The position numbers and the translations under genes are program-made. Below the pieces are notes generated by a model, which saw only the letters and a list, made by a program, of their open reading frames with translations, was not told the origin of the DNA and did no database searches. Positions 1 to 8,415 of a stretch of DNA of 64,000 nt are shown piece by piece. The DNA is from Flavobacteriaceae bacterium UBA3339 (lineage in GTDB: Bacteria > Bacteroidota > Bacteroidia > Flavobacteriales > Flavobacteriaceae). The first letter of the stretch is position 1; every line of letters starts with the position of its first letter. The stretch lies in contig DERN01000003.1 in assembly GCA_002360925.1 (NCBI GenBank), positions 7,165-71,164 on the forward strand, given 5' to 3'.

Positions 1-553
1 TTACAGCAGTTCCTTCTAAAACTTCATATTTAATTTGTCCTGCTTGAATAGTTGGTTTTAAATCAACATTCTTAGTTCCTCCATTTTCTAAGGCAATGGT
101 CAATTTATGATCTGTTCCAATTTCAAATGTTTGAATTTGTTGCTTGTCAATATCCGTTAAAAGAACTTTTACTTCTCCTCCGTCTGAATCTGTTAAAACC
201 AATTCAGTCCCAACAACTTTTAATGAAGCGTTTTTAGTGTTTAAATCGGTAGAACCTGTTGTAAAAGGTTCCCACTTTGATCCATTCCAATAATAAAAGC
301 CTTCTCCTATTGTAGTATTGGTGTTATAAACTAATAACGATTTTGGCATATCTCCTTGAGCTACCATTATAGGAGCTGAACTGTTTAACGCCTCAATATT
401 AATACGTGGGATTAACAAACCTTTATTGTTCGATTTAATTTCTACTGCTGAAGATTTATCTGGTTTATTGGTTCCAAATCCTTGTTGTGCTATTGCGTTA
501 GAAGTTGCTAACATAGCAAATGCGAATCCGATTGTATATGTAATTTTTTTCAT
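1..553 (-). CDS. Secreted repeat-type surface protein (N-terminal part)
   Basis: Runs off the left edge, so only the first 184 codons are visible. It starts with a signal peptide ending near AIAQQ. A module widespread in Bacteroidota surface proteins follows: GLLIPRINI, then SLLVYNT and GFYYWNGSKWEPF. Beta-rich segments with LTDSDGGEV come next. The architecture matches the upstream gene at 599-2308, which lies 45 bp away on the same strand, so the two look like a tandem duplication in one operon. The function is unknown; a fibre-like or adhesive surface role is inferred from the beta-repeat composition. The ATG at 551-553 is preceded by an A/T-rich leader, as usual in this phylum. Confidence 0.75.
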   Translation of the reverse strand, partial: MKKITYTIGFAFAMLATSNAIAQQGFGTNKPDKSSAVEIKSNNKGLLIPRINIEALNSSAPIMVAQGDMPKSLLVYNTNTTIGEGFYYWNGSKWEPFTTGSTDLNTKNASLKVVGTELVLTDSDGGEVKVLLTDIDKQQIQTFEIGTDHKLTIALENGGTKNVDLKPTIQAGQIKYEVLEGTAV

Positions 554-598
554 GATTGTTTATCTATTTTGTGAATGTTTTTTTTTAAGATTTTATTT

Positions 599-2308
599 TT
601 AGAATTTGTTTACGATTTTCCAGTTAGTACCATCGCTCATAAAATCCCAACCTGAATAAGGTAATGAAGTGTATAAGTCGCTTTCTCCATCAATTGTTCC
701 TCCTGCCGAAACTACATTTACATAAGTATCGTTTGCTGCATCACTTTTTTTAATTGTTAACTTTCTACCTTTTGCACCTAATGCATTTGGAAGCGTAATG
801 GTAATGTCAGAAGTTGCATTTCCTAAAACCACAACATCTTCTGGAGTAATTGGATAATTAGCACTTACCTCAACAATATTATTTAAAGCAGATGCCGATG
901 TACTTAACTCTCCTGCGGTGTTAATAAATACAGTTGGGTTTGTGGCTGCTTGTTTTACAACACCTAGATTCGAAGCATTTGCTACCCCCACATTTACTTT
1001 ATATTTTTGTAAATCTGTAGTACTTGTTGCATCTAAAACTGCAGTTGTATTTAAACCATTTACAACTTCGTACTTAACTTGTGCTGTTTGAACATTATTT
1101 TTTGTTAATAATGCTCCATGATCAGTTCCTGTAGTGATTAAATTTCCATCGTTAGCACTAACTACTTTTGCATTTTGTGTTTCTCCGGTTTCTGATAAAT
1201 AATGAATACCTGAAGCGTCTTGTGTTAATACTGTAATAGATTCATTAATTGTTACAGGAACGCCTTGTTCATTTGTGTATACACCGATAGCATGACCAAT
1301 GTCTCTTGAATTTGTAAGTGTAGTAATTACTTGTGTTACGTTTAATTTACCATCTGCGCCAACTGTCATACCTTCGCCAGGCATTACAACTCCTAATGTA
1401 TTAGCAGTTGCAGTTGCAACACTAACATTATAAGGCGTAGCAACAGATCCGTTTCCTGTTACGGTAACATTGGTTCCTGCAGTTACTTTTGTAGTATTTA
1501 CTAACGAAGATAGATTAACCGTTTTTGTGTTTCCTTCAGAATCTGTTAGCGTTAAAACATAATCATCACCTAAAACCAAACTTGTATTGGTTGTATTGGT
1601 ATCATCTAATAAGGATGACAAATCTACATCAATGGTATTTCCATCTGAATCAACTAAAACTAGATGGTTATTAACCGGATTTAAGGTTAAATTATTTATA
1701 ATAGTGTTTTTATCAACCGCTAATGAAGATAAATCGGCTGAAAGAACATTATTTGCCGAATCGGTTAATTTTAATTGATTTTGATTATCAAGAACTAAAC
1801 TTAGGTTTGTTGTATTAGTATCTAAACCAGCTAAATCTACACTATACGCATCTCCGTCAGTATCTGTAATTGTTAAAACAGTTCCGTTTAAAACAATTGT
1901 ACTATTTTTTGTATTGTTTAATGTAAAATCATGCGAAATCCCATGTTCATCAACATAGGTTAAAACATTTGTAGTTTGATTGTAGGTAACAACTGTTAAT
2001 ACATCATTCGAAACATCGGCCGGTGTTAACATTCTTCTCCATTCTCCGTCGTACCAGTAATAATATCCCGGAGATACACCTTCAGCATTGGCTTTGTTGT
2101 AAACCAATAAAGATTCTACATTTCCGTTTGCAATGGTTGTAGCATCTGTTTTACTTTTTAATGATACTCTTGGAATTAAGATACCTTTATCTGAAGCTAC
2201 TACATCTAATTGTGCAGACTTATTCGGATTTAAGGTTCCAACTCCGACCTGAGCGCTCGCTACCCACGTTCCCATAAGTAAAGCGACAGTTAGTAATTCT
2301 TTTTTCAT
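599..2308 (-). CDS. Secreted beta-repeat surface protein
   Basis: This 569-residue protein starts with a signal peptide (cleavage near WVASAQ). A GILIPRVSL ... SLLVYNKAN ... GYYYWYDGEWRRM module follows. A run of about 30-residue repeats comes next, each combining a (T)NTSLVL-like strand, a LTDSxGN turn and a (V/A)DLSSL end. The C-terminal part (about 480-569) resembles the terminal domain of flavobacterial fibre-like proteins (VVVLGNATSDITITLPNA, then GWDFMSDGTNWKIV). No enzyme motif and no T9SS sorting domain are visible. It is the upstream paralog of the partial gene at 1-553 and probably co-transcribed with it. An adhesin or surface fibre role is inference. Confidence 0.75.
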   Translation of the reverse strand: MKKELLTVALLMGTWVASAQVGVGTLNPNKSAQLDVVASDKGILIPRVSLKSKTDATTIANGNVESLLVYNKANAEGVSPGYYYWYDGEWRRMLTPADVSNDVLTVVTYNQTTNVLTYVDEHGISHDFTLNNTKNSTIVLNGTVLTITDTDGDAYSVDLAGLDTNTTNLSLVLDNQNQLKLTDSANNVLSADLSSLAVDKNTIINNLTLNPVNNHLVLVDSDGNTIDVDLSSLLDDTNTTNTSLVLGDDYVLTLTDSEGNTKTVNLSSLVNTTKVTAGTNVTVTGNGSVATPYNVSVATATANTLGVVMPGEGMTVGADGKLNVTQVITTLTNSRDIGHAIGVYTNEQGVPVTINESITVLTQDASGIHYLSETGETQNAKVVSANDGNLITTGTDHGALLTKNNVQTAQVKYEVVNGLNTTAVLDATSTTDLQKYKVNVGVANASNLGVVKQAATNPTVFINTAGELSTSASALNNIVEVSANYPITPEDVVVLGNATSDITITLPNALGAKGRKLTIKKSDAANDTYVNVVSAGGTIDGESDLYTSLPYSGWDFMSDGTNWKIVNKF

Positions 2309-2426
2309 AATTGTTGGAATTAATTCATTAATTATTTCGATTCAATTAATTGTTCGATGTTATTTCGCACAATCATTTTCATGTCAAAATTGTTATAAAA
2401 AAATGCCAAATAAGTCCCAAAATCTT

Positions 2427-2443
2427 AGTAACTCGTAGTAACT
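2427..2443. promoter_or_regulatory. Two AGTAACT direct repeats upstream of the surface-protein operon
   Basis: AGTAACT occurs at 2427-2433 and again at 2437-2443, a 10-bp period that places both copies on one DNA face. They lie about 120 bp upstream of the surface-protein start at 2308, within the 250-bp gap to the next gene. A regulator-binding role is inference; I saw no clear TAnnTTTG box on the minus strand here. Confidence 0.3.
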
Positions 2444-2529
2444 AATTTTATGAAACCTACTAAAAACCAATAAATTAAAACAACCTAATTATTTGAAACT
2501 GTTAAAAAATAACAAAAAAACAGTCACAA

Positions 2530-2557
2530 AAAAAGCACCCTTTTTAGGGTGCTTTTT
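2530..2557 (-). terminator. Rho-independent terminator
   Basis: A hairpin with arms AAAAAGCACCCT and AGGGTGCTTTTT directly follows the stop codon of the AraC-type regulator at 2559-3638, with a T-run on the minus strand. It separates that gene from the surface-protein operon. Confidence 0.8.
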
Positions 2558-2558
2558 A

Positions 2559-3638
2559 CTAGTTTAACGTTTTATCTCGATATTCTAACGGAGTGCATTG
2601 ATATACTTTATTGAAGGCTCTGTAGAAAGAAGTTTTAGAATTAAATCCGCTTAAATAACCTATTTCTATAATGCTTTTTGATAATTTTTCTTCTAAAATA
2701 AAATGTAATGCAAATTCGCAGCGTAGATAATTTATGTAATCGTTGAAATTTGTAGAACAAACAATACTGAATGTTTGAGAAAGTGCGTATTTAGAAACTT
2801 TTAATTTTTGACTTAAAACATCTAAGTTCAATTCTGGATCTAAATAAAGCTGATCTTCAGCTATTTTGTTTAATTTTTTTCTTATTTCGTAGAGTTCCTC
2901 GTCATTTAAACGAGATTTTTGATATTTTTCTTTCGGAATTTCCTGAATTTTTTCTTCTTGTATGCTTATTTCTTCTTTTTCAATTTCAAATTCATCCAAT
3001 CGAACACCTTTCTGAAAAATTGTAATTCGGATAATGAATATTGTAAGCGTTACAGAAATAAAAATCAAAAATAAAATGTTCGTAATCTTTAATTCTTCAA
3101 TATTAAAACCTGATAAAAGATTGTAAACAAACAAAGTAATCTGTGAAACTGCAAAAACAATCAAACTTAAAAAATACCATTTCGCAGTTAAGTTTGTTGT
3201 GTCATCTTTTGTCATTAATGCGGTATAAACAATGATGCTTCGCAATAAAATAATCAGTAAAAGAACGTGGTAAAGTACATAATATATCGTAATTAAACTT
3301 GGGAATTTTAAAACCAAAACATAACTACATATTATAACGGTTAAAAAAGTATTTATTAAAACTCCTGATGTTCGTTTTGTTTCGCTTGATTTTATAAGTA
3401 TATGATAAAAAATAGAAATATAAAAAACATTAAAAGGCAATAAATAATATATAGAATTGCTGATTGAAAGATACTTAACCAGCAAAGCCATTGCAAGCTG
3501 TATCGACAAAACCATAACAAAGGCAATAGATCGATGTCTTTGTAAATAGTAATATTGATAGCCTGCATTATAAAAAAAAGCCAGACTTGTAATGGTAACC
3601 GACATTACCAAAAAAGTCATTTCGAAATCGGAAATCAT
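2559..3638 (-). CDS. Membrane-anchored AraC-family regulator
   Basis: This 359-residue protein has about seven hydrophobic segments in its first ~205 residues, a charged linker (about 215-250, rich in Glu/Lys), and a C-terminal AraC DNA-binding domain (about 255-355). The second helix-turn-helix of that domain is clear (IIEIGYLSGFNSKTSFYRAFNKVYQCTPLEYR). The layout suggests a transcription factor that senses at or in the inner membrane and binds DNA from it. The neighbour at 3654-4469, 15 bp upstream on the same strand, has the same plan, so the pair are probably co-transcribed paralogs. Ligand and targets are unknown. Confidence 0.85.
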   Translation of the reverse strand: MISDFEMTFLVMSVTITSLAFFYNAGYQYYYLQRHRSIAFVMVLSIQLAMALLVKYLSISNSIYYLLPFNVFYISIFYHILIKSSETKRTSGVLINTFLTVIICSYVLVLKFPSLITIYYVLYHVLLLIILLRSIIVYTALMTKDDTTNLTAKWYFLSLIVFAVSQITLFVYNLLSGFNIEELKITNILFLIFISVTLTIFIIRITIFQKGVRLDEFEIEKEEISIQEEKIQEIPKEKYQKSRLNDEELYEIRKKLNKIAEDQLYLDPELNLDVLSQKLKVSKYALSQTFSIVCSTNFNDYINYLRCEFALHFILEEKLSKSIIEIGYLSGFNSKTSFYRAFNKVYQCTPLEYRDKTLN

Positions 3639-3653
3639 TTTAATGTTTTTAAT

Positions 3654-4469
3654 TTATGTACAACTAAGCTTGTAACTTGAAGGTGTTTGCCCTTCGAAAA
3701 TTTTAAAATATTTATTAAACGAAGATTTTGAACTAAATCCGCAATCCAAGCTTAAAGATTCTAAAGTGTATTTATCGTTATTCATGATGATTCTTTTAGC
3801 ATATTCGATTCTGTAAAAAGCAATAAATCGATAAAAATTACCTTCTTCCAGTTTATTAATCGCCGAAGAAATATGCCTTCTGTGTATTTTTAAATCCTTT
3901 TCAAGCTGATTGATTGAATAATTAGAATCTAAATAACATTCGCTCTCACGAAACCATTTATGAATTGATTCTAAGGTTTCCTTCAAACTTTCTGATTCTA
4001 GTGATTCCTCTTTCGAAAATGAAGTTTTATATACATCACATTCTAACAAAGCAATTTCGTTCAATTGCAAATTATGTTGATGATTAACAAACCTTAAAGC
4101 CAACAAAATAATGGTTAAAGACATATTTAAACTCAATAAAAGAATCAAATTAAATATATTGTTCAAAAAAATAAGTCCTACAACTAAAGCAAAAAGTGCA
4201 AATTGCATTCTAAAAAGATAGTTTAAATTAATCATCACTAATCTTCTTAAAACAATAAAACGCACCAACAATAAAACATATACAAAAGCAACAAGAGTTT
4301 GTAATGCTTCAAAGAAAAAGCCCATTATAAACACGCAAATAAATGCGCCAAACATATATACAGTTGTTTTGCTTTTACAAAGACATCTGTAAATAAAAGT
4401 ACTCGTCATGATTAGTAGTGATACTAATATTAGAGTATAGTTTACTGTTTTTAAGTAAAATTCCTCCAT
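3654..4469 (-). CDS. Membrane-anchored AraC-family regulator
   Basis: This 271-residue protein has an N-terminal polytopic membrane part (about 1-130) and a C-terminal AraC domain (about 165-270) with the typical ending LSLDCGFSSKSSFNKYFKIFEGQTPSSYK. It has fewer membrane helices than the downstream paralog at 2559-3638. Two AGGTA/ACGTA-type palindromes (4536-4577) lie 67-108 bp upstream of the start and could control this two-gene unit. Signal and target genes are unknown; the neighbouring surface-protein operon is a plausible target, which is inference. Confidence 0.82.
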   Translation of the reverse strand: MEEFYLKTVNYTLILVSLLIMTSTFIYRCLCKSKTTVYMFGAFICVFIMGFFFEALQTLVAFVYVLLLVRFIVLRRLVMINLNYLFRMQFALFALVVGLIFLNNIFNLILLLSLNMSLTIILLALRFVNHQHNLQLNEIALLECDVYKTSFSKEESLESESLKETLESIHKWFRESECYLDSNYSINQLEKDLKIHRRHISSAINKLEEGNFYRFIAFYRIEYAKRIIMNNDKYTLESLSLDCGFSSKSSFNKYFKIFEGQTPSSYKLSCT

Positions 4470-4535
4470 GATCTGAATGTTTTTTAGTTAAGTTTTTGTG
4501 TTATTCAAATTTGCCAAATAAAATTTGACCTTTTT

Positions 4536-4577
4536 AGGTAGAAATTACCTGATTTTATAAAACACGTAAAATTACCT
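4536..4577. promoter_or_regulatory. Two AGGTA/TACCT-type palindromes upstream of the AraC pair
   Basis: AGGTA-N5-TACCT lies at 4536-4550 and ACGTA-N4-TACCT at 4564-4577, followed by another TACCT half-site at 4579-4583. The same motif recurs at 9289-9329 and 12017-12030. The half-site resembles NarL/FixJ-class recognition elements (TAC-rich heptamers), and such a regulator is encoded at 5655-6320. The link between them is inference. Confidence 0.4.
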
Positions 4578-4661
4578 ATACCTACTTATCTAATTATTTG
4601 AAACATTTCCTTTTAAATACACAAAATATTATTGATCTTTAAACACTTAAAAAACGATCAT

Positions 4662-4780
4662 ATAATCCTAAGAATAAGGATTATGACAGATTTTAACTTT
4701 TATAATCTCGTTTGCTAATTTTTTGAAACACAAAGATTAGAAATCAAAACATAGATTGAAATACCCTATTTAGGGTATTT
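4662..4780. other. Two inverted repeats in the 423-bp gap between divergent regulators
   Basis: The stretch 4470-4892 has no gene. Besides the TACCT palindromes it holds an inverted repeat ATAATCCT-N7-AGGATTAT (4662-4684) and a near-perfect hairpin AAATACCCTA-TT-TAGGGTATTT (4759-4780) followed by a T-rich tract on the plus strand. The second lies about 110 bp upstream of the PAS-LuxR start. It looks like a terminator but has no plus-strand gene upstream of it, so it may be an operator or a leader attenuator. Confidence 0.4.
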
Positions 4781-4892
4781 TTAATTTTTTTTTATTATTA
4801 TTAAATATTTTATTAGATAAACTAAATTTTATTAAAAATGTAAAGTAAAACACTAAAAACAGATAAACTAAAACTTATAAAACATTTTTATT

Positions 4893-5603
4893 ATGGAAAA
4901 CCTAGCACAAGAAAAGTGGCAGAAATTAGTAAAAAGTCAAAAATCACAATCTGAACTTGATAATAAAAAAACTTTTCCCGAAAAAATAAGTAGTTACATT
5001 TTTATTTTCGATTGCTTTGAAAACATCATTTTATACACGAATACAGCTTTTGAAACTATAACCGGATACCAAGCAAATCAATTTGATTTAGATCATTTAA
5101 TTGGAATGATTCATCCTGATGATTTACCACATTTTTTTAGTTCGGAAGAAAGAGGTTTAAATTTCACTAACAACCTTTTGTTTAATGAACATTTTAAATA
5201 CATTCTATCTTATTCGTATCGAATTAAAACAAGTGACGGAGAATTTATTCGTGTTTTACAGCAATGTCAAGCACTTGAAGTAAATGAAAGTGGACATTTA
5301 ACCAAAACACTCGTTATTCATAAACGCATCGACAATCTTGAAAAAAACGCTTCTGAAGATTATAAAATTTTTGATAAAACTCAGAATATGTTTATTGACG
5401 ACGAAAATTCGTATAACTTAAGCGAAAGAGAACTTGAGATCTTAAATTTAATAAAACAAGGAATGAATAGTCAACAAGTTTCCGAAACTTTAAGAATCAG
5501 TAAAAACACGGTATTAACTCATAGAAAAAACATTCTGAATAAAACCAATAGTAATAGTTTTATAGAACTGATAAAGAAAATTAGTATAAGCGAATTCGCA
5601 TGA
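4893..5603 (+). CDS. PAS-domain LuxR-type transcriptional regulator
   Basis: This 236-residue soluble protein has an N-terminal PAS fold (about 28-150; ETITGYQ ... MIHPDDLPHF ... YRIKTSDGEFIRVLQQ) and a C-terminal LuxR helix-turn-helix (about 172-232; LSERELEILNLIKQGMN, then SKNTVLTHRKNILNK). It has no receiver aspartate and no kinase. The PAS part would be the sensor and the HTH the output; no cofactor can be read from the sequence. It is transcribed away from the AraC pair and ends at a bidirectional terminator facing the NarL-type operon. Confidence 0.85.
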   Translation: MENLAQEKWQKLVKSQKSQSELDNKKTFPEKISSYIFIFDCFENIILYTNTAFETITGYQANQFDLDHLIGMIHPDDLPHFFSSEERGLNFTNNLLFNEHFKYILSYSYRIKTSDGEFIRVLQQCQALEVNESGHLTKTLVIHKRIDNLEKNASEDYKIFDKTQNMFIDDENSYNLSERELEILNLIKQGMNSQQVSETLRISKNTVLTHRKNILNKTNSNSFIELIKKISISEFA

Positions 5604-5608
5604 TTTAT

Positions 5609-5642
5609 AAAAAAACGACTTCAAATTTGAAGTCGTTTTTTT
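5609..5642. terminator. Bidirectional rho-independent terminator
   Basis: A perfect palindrome with stem ACGACTTCAAA/TTTGAAGTCGT is flanked by seven A and seven T residues. It lies between the convergent PAS-LuxR gene (4893-5603) and response-regulator gene (5655-6320) and can serve both. Confidence 0.9.
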
Positions 5643-5654
5643 ATAGATTATAGG

Positions 5655-6320
5655 TTAAAACTGTAACTCTTCCAATGTTACAATTTGTTTTTGCAAAGCG
5701 TACACAATTAAACCAGCTACATTTCGAACTCCTACTTTTGCGAAAATATTATTTTTATGACCTTCAACTGTTCTTTGTGTAATAAAAAGCATTTCGCCAA
5801 TTTCTTTTGCTGTTTTTTGCTGACAAAGCAATTTCATGATTTCCTTTTCTCGATCGGTTAAAGTTTCTTCTTCTTCGATTACAGGTTTTGGAACTCGTGA
5901 TGAAATTTGCTCTCTCAAAATACTAATCTGTTTGGGATTAAAATAAAACCCTGTTTGATTTACTTGCTTTACAACTTCTAATAATTCGAATGGTGAAATT
6001 CCTTTAGGTAAAAATGCCGAAACGCCTTCTTTTACCATAAAACCAATTGAATTATCCTGATAATGAGATGAAATAACAATAACCTTAAGATCTTTATTTT
6101 TAAGTTTAACATGCTTTAAAACTTCAAGTCCATCAACTGTTTTCATCTTTAAATCTAAAAGAAGAATGTCAATACGTTCGTTATTTTCCTGATCAAGATA
6201 TTTGTATAATTGATATCCATCCGTTGCATCAAAAACAACCTGAATTCCTTCATTGTTTTTAAAAAAACTGCTTAACAGGTTTACAATTAAATAATCGTCA
6301 TCTAAAATTGCTAAATTCAT
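5655..6320 (-). CDS. NarL/FixJ-family response regulator
   Basis: This 221-residue protein has an N-terminal receiver domain with the acidic pair near D8-D9, phospho-acceptor D56 (LLLDLKM) and the conserved lysine in AFLPKG. The C-terminal LuxR-type HTH (about 155-215) contains LTDREKEIMKLLCQQKTAKEIG and RTVEGHKNNIFAKVGV. It overlaps the histidine kinase gene at 6317-7078 by 4 bp (ATGA), so the two are translationally coupled and almost certainly cognate. TACCT palindromes in the surrounding regulator genes are candidate binding sites; that link is inference. Confidence 0.92.
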   Translation of the reverse strand: MNLAILDDDYLIVNLLSSFFKNNEGIQVVFDATDGYQLYKYLDQENNERIDILLLDLKMKTVDGLEVLKHVKLKNKDLKVIVISSHYQDNSIGFMVKEGVSAFLPKGISPFELLEVVKQVNQTGFYFNPKQISILREQISSRVPKPVIEEEETLTDREKEIMKLLCQQKTAKEIGEMLFITQRTVEGHKNNIFAKVGVRNVAGLIVYALQKQIVTLEELQF

Positions 6321-7078
6321 TTTCTCTTATTTTTCAACAACATAACAAAGCGAGTCCCTTTTTCTTCTACTGATTTAAATTTATAAACTGCATTTATATT
6401 ATCGGTTCTTAACTCAATATTCTGAAGTCCAATTCCTGCAGTTGCCTTTTTAACATTAAATCCTACTCCATTGTCTATAATTAATAAAGTTATGTATTTT
6501 TTTGTTATTCTTAATCGCATTTCTGCCGAAGAAGCTTTGGCGTGTTTGTAAATATTATGCATTAATTCTTGAAGAATTCTTACCATTTGTAATTTCGTAT
6601 TTTTAGAAACTTGCTCTTCGATTCGAGTATCGACATAATACGAAATATGATAAAAGACTTCCCAATTTTTTAGAATCGTTAATAATACATTTTCAAGACT
6701 TTTTTCTTCGTATAAAGGAGGCGAAAGTTCATGCGAAATTCTTCTAGATTCATCAATTACATTCCCTAATAACTGATCTAACTCAACAGGACTTGCCGCT
6801 AAAGCTGTTTTCAATCGAATAATCGTAAGTTTACTGATGATATTGTCATGAAGATCTGCAGCAATCCGAATACGTTCATTTTCTTGCGCATCTAAACTCA
6901 CTTTTAATAAAGTTCGTTGATGTTCTATTTTTATGGTATGCTCGTCTTCTTTTGATTGAAGAATTTTTTTATAAGATAAGTAAAACACACTTATTAACGT
7001 ACCAATAAGCAACATCATTACTGCTATGATAATGATAACCCAAAGAAGAAATGTATCGGGATCTTGCCATTTTTCCAT
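6317..7078 (-). CDS. NarX-type sensor histidine kinase
   Basis: This 253-residue kinase has a single N-terminal membrane helix (about 12-36), a HisKA_3 dimerization helix with phospho-acceptor H77 (ENERIRIAADLHDNI), and a HATPase domain with an N-box around N175 and a G-box (DNGVGF ... GIGLQNI). There is no sensory domain: almost nothing precedes the helix. The signal may therefore come from the upstream membrane protein at 7107-7787 and the soluble protein at 7791-8357, which sit in the same operon. The phospho-partner is the overlapping response regulator. Confidence 0.92.
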   Translation of the reverse strand: MEKWQDPDTFLLWVIIIIAVMMLLIGTLISVFYLSYKKILQSKEDEHTIKIEHQRTLLKVSLDAQENERIRIAADLHDNIISKLTIIRLKTALAASPVELDQLLGNVIDESRRISHELSPPLYEEKSLENVLLTILKNWEVFYHISYYVDTRIEEQVSKNTKLQMVRILQELMHNIYKHAKASSAEMRLRITKKYITLLIIDNGVGFNVKKATAGIGLQNIELRTDNINAVYKFKSVEEKGTRFVMLLKNKRK

Positions 7079-7106
7079 AAATACGTTAGATATATTAAGT
7101 GCTAAT

Positions 7107-7787
7107 TTAGTTTTTAATTAATGATTTTTCACTTTTTTTATAGACAATAAATGCCAATGCAAAATAGTAGACAATATGCAATATTGCATAACTGCAATAA
7201 AATAACACAAAGCTTTGATTACTATAATTTTGATTGATTATAAAGTTTGAAATAACCGTATAAATTAAATGTATAGCAAAATATGCTAAAAATACCATAG
7301 ACAACATTTGATTCGTTACACTAAAACTTTTAGAGCTTTGTAATTGTTTTAATAGATTAAAAACCACTATAAAAATCAATAAAACATTTGCTGTTATTTG
7401 AGCATAAGCTACATAATTTAAAATTCCATTATCTCTATAAGTAAACAAATCATAAATTAAATATAGAGCACTTGTTCCTATTAACATCCATATTAAATTA
7501 CTTTTTAGCCAAACTTTATTAATTAGGAAACCTATAATTACCAACTCTCCTAAACGATAAAGAATACTTAAAAAAATGGTACTAGAAAAAACTTCCGGTA
7601 TTAAAAATTTTGACACTACTTGTGATGTCAAATCAAAAAAACAACTGAACAGCAAATAAAAAGCTATTATTTTTAATACATTATTCTTATTTTTTTTTAA
7701 AAGTTGTATGCTCATTATTGCGTAAAATAACAATAATGCAGAATTCATGTAAGCAAGTGAATCGAATAAAAAATAATAGCTTTTCAT
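7107..7787 (-). CDS. Polytopic membrane protein of the two-component operon
   Basis: I do not recognise this 226-residue protein. It is almost entirely hydrophobic, with about seven predicted helices and a basic C-terminal tail (YKKSEKSLIKN). It lies 28 bp upstream of a histidine kinase that lacks its own sensor and 3 bp downstream of an unknown soluble protein. A second protein of the same size and layout is encoded at 9328-10050. A membrane sensor that signals to the kinase is plausible but inferred only from context. Confidence 0.7.
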   Translation of the reverse strand: MKSYYFLFDSLAYMNSALLLFYAIMSIQLLKKNKNNVLKIIAFYLLFSCFFDLTSQVVSKFLIPEVFSSTIFLSILYRLGELVIIGFLINKVWLKSNLIWMLIGTSALYLIYDLFTYRDNGILNYVAYAQITANVLLIFIVVFNLLKQLQSSKSFSVTNQMLSMVFLAYFAIHLIYTVISNFIINQNYSNQSFVLFYCSYAILHIVYYFALAFIVYKKSEKSLIKN

Positions 7788-7790
7788 ATT

Positions 7791-8357
7791 TTACAGCAAA
7801 TCTAAAATATAATATTTAGTTCGATCTTTATAAGGAGGTTCTCCAATAACTGTATCAAAAAAAGAATCGCCTGTTGAATTTGCAAGAACAAGATCTACAT
7901 CTTTTAAATTAAGATTTAAACCTGCTTTAAGTGCAAAATTTGCTTTATAGGTTTGCGTACTTAAACCTGTAGTTGGAATATTAAATACTTGATATATTGC
8001 TCCTTGTTGAAGTATAGCTTGTGGAATCCAAGAAATAAAAGTAGTTTTCCAAGAATCAATTCGTTGCAAAGCTTCCTTCTTTTTAATTTGATCTTCAATT
8101 AAAACCTCAACACAATCAACTACTTTGATATGCGAAAGCAAAACCGCCTCTGTACTTACAACATCGTGATTTTCTGAAATTAATGCAAATTTTAATTGAT
8201 TCCCAATTAGCATAGGATAGGCGTGAATAGCCTCATTGGCAGAGAAATCATTCATATTGATATTAAACCCTGCAATTCCTGTAAATAAAGAAATTAAGCT
8301 ACTACTATTTGTTCGAATCGCTTCCCAAGCATTCAACCCATTTATTATTTCATTCAT
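7791..8357 (-). CDS. Unknown soluble protein, first gene of the two-component operon
   Basis: This 188-residue protein has no signal peptide, membrane segment or recognised motif. Its composition suits a mixed alpha/beta cytosolic fold. It is the promoter-proximal gene of a four-gene unit (this gene, membrane protein, kinase, response regulator; gaps of 3 bp, 28 bp and a 4-bp overlap). That position suggests the main effector or a ligand-binding accessory of the system. The start ATG at 8355-8357 lies 58 bp from the divergent gene at 8416. Confidence 0.65.
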   Translation of the reverse strand: MNEIINGLNAWEAIRTNSSSLISLFTGIAGFNINMNDFSANEAIHAYPMLIGNQLKFALISENHDVVSTEAVLLSHIKVVDCVEVLIEDQIKKKEALQRIDSWKTTFISWIPQAILQQGAIYQVFNIPTTGLSTQTYKANFALKAGLNLNLKDVDLVLANSTGDSFFDTVIGEPPYKDRTKYYILDLL

Positions 8358-8386
8358 TATAAACCTTTTATTAACATTATTTTTTT

Positions 8387-8394
8387 TATTTTTG
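8387..8394 (+). promoter_or_regulatory. Flavobacterial -7 box (TATTTTTG)
   Basis: It matches the TAnnTTTG consensus of Bacteroidota promoters and lies 22 bp before the ATG at 8416. No clear TTG element sits 17-23 bp upstream. Its position supports the 8416 start over longer in-frame alternatives that would overlap the divergent gene. Confidence 0.55.
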
Positions 8395-8415
8395 CCATAT
8401 ACATATATAAAAGAT

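Noticed and set aside
8236..8415. N-terminal extension of the T9SS protein
   Set aside because: It would overlap the divergent gene and bury the signal peptide; the ATG at 8416 has a promoter box and a normal signal sequence.
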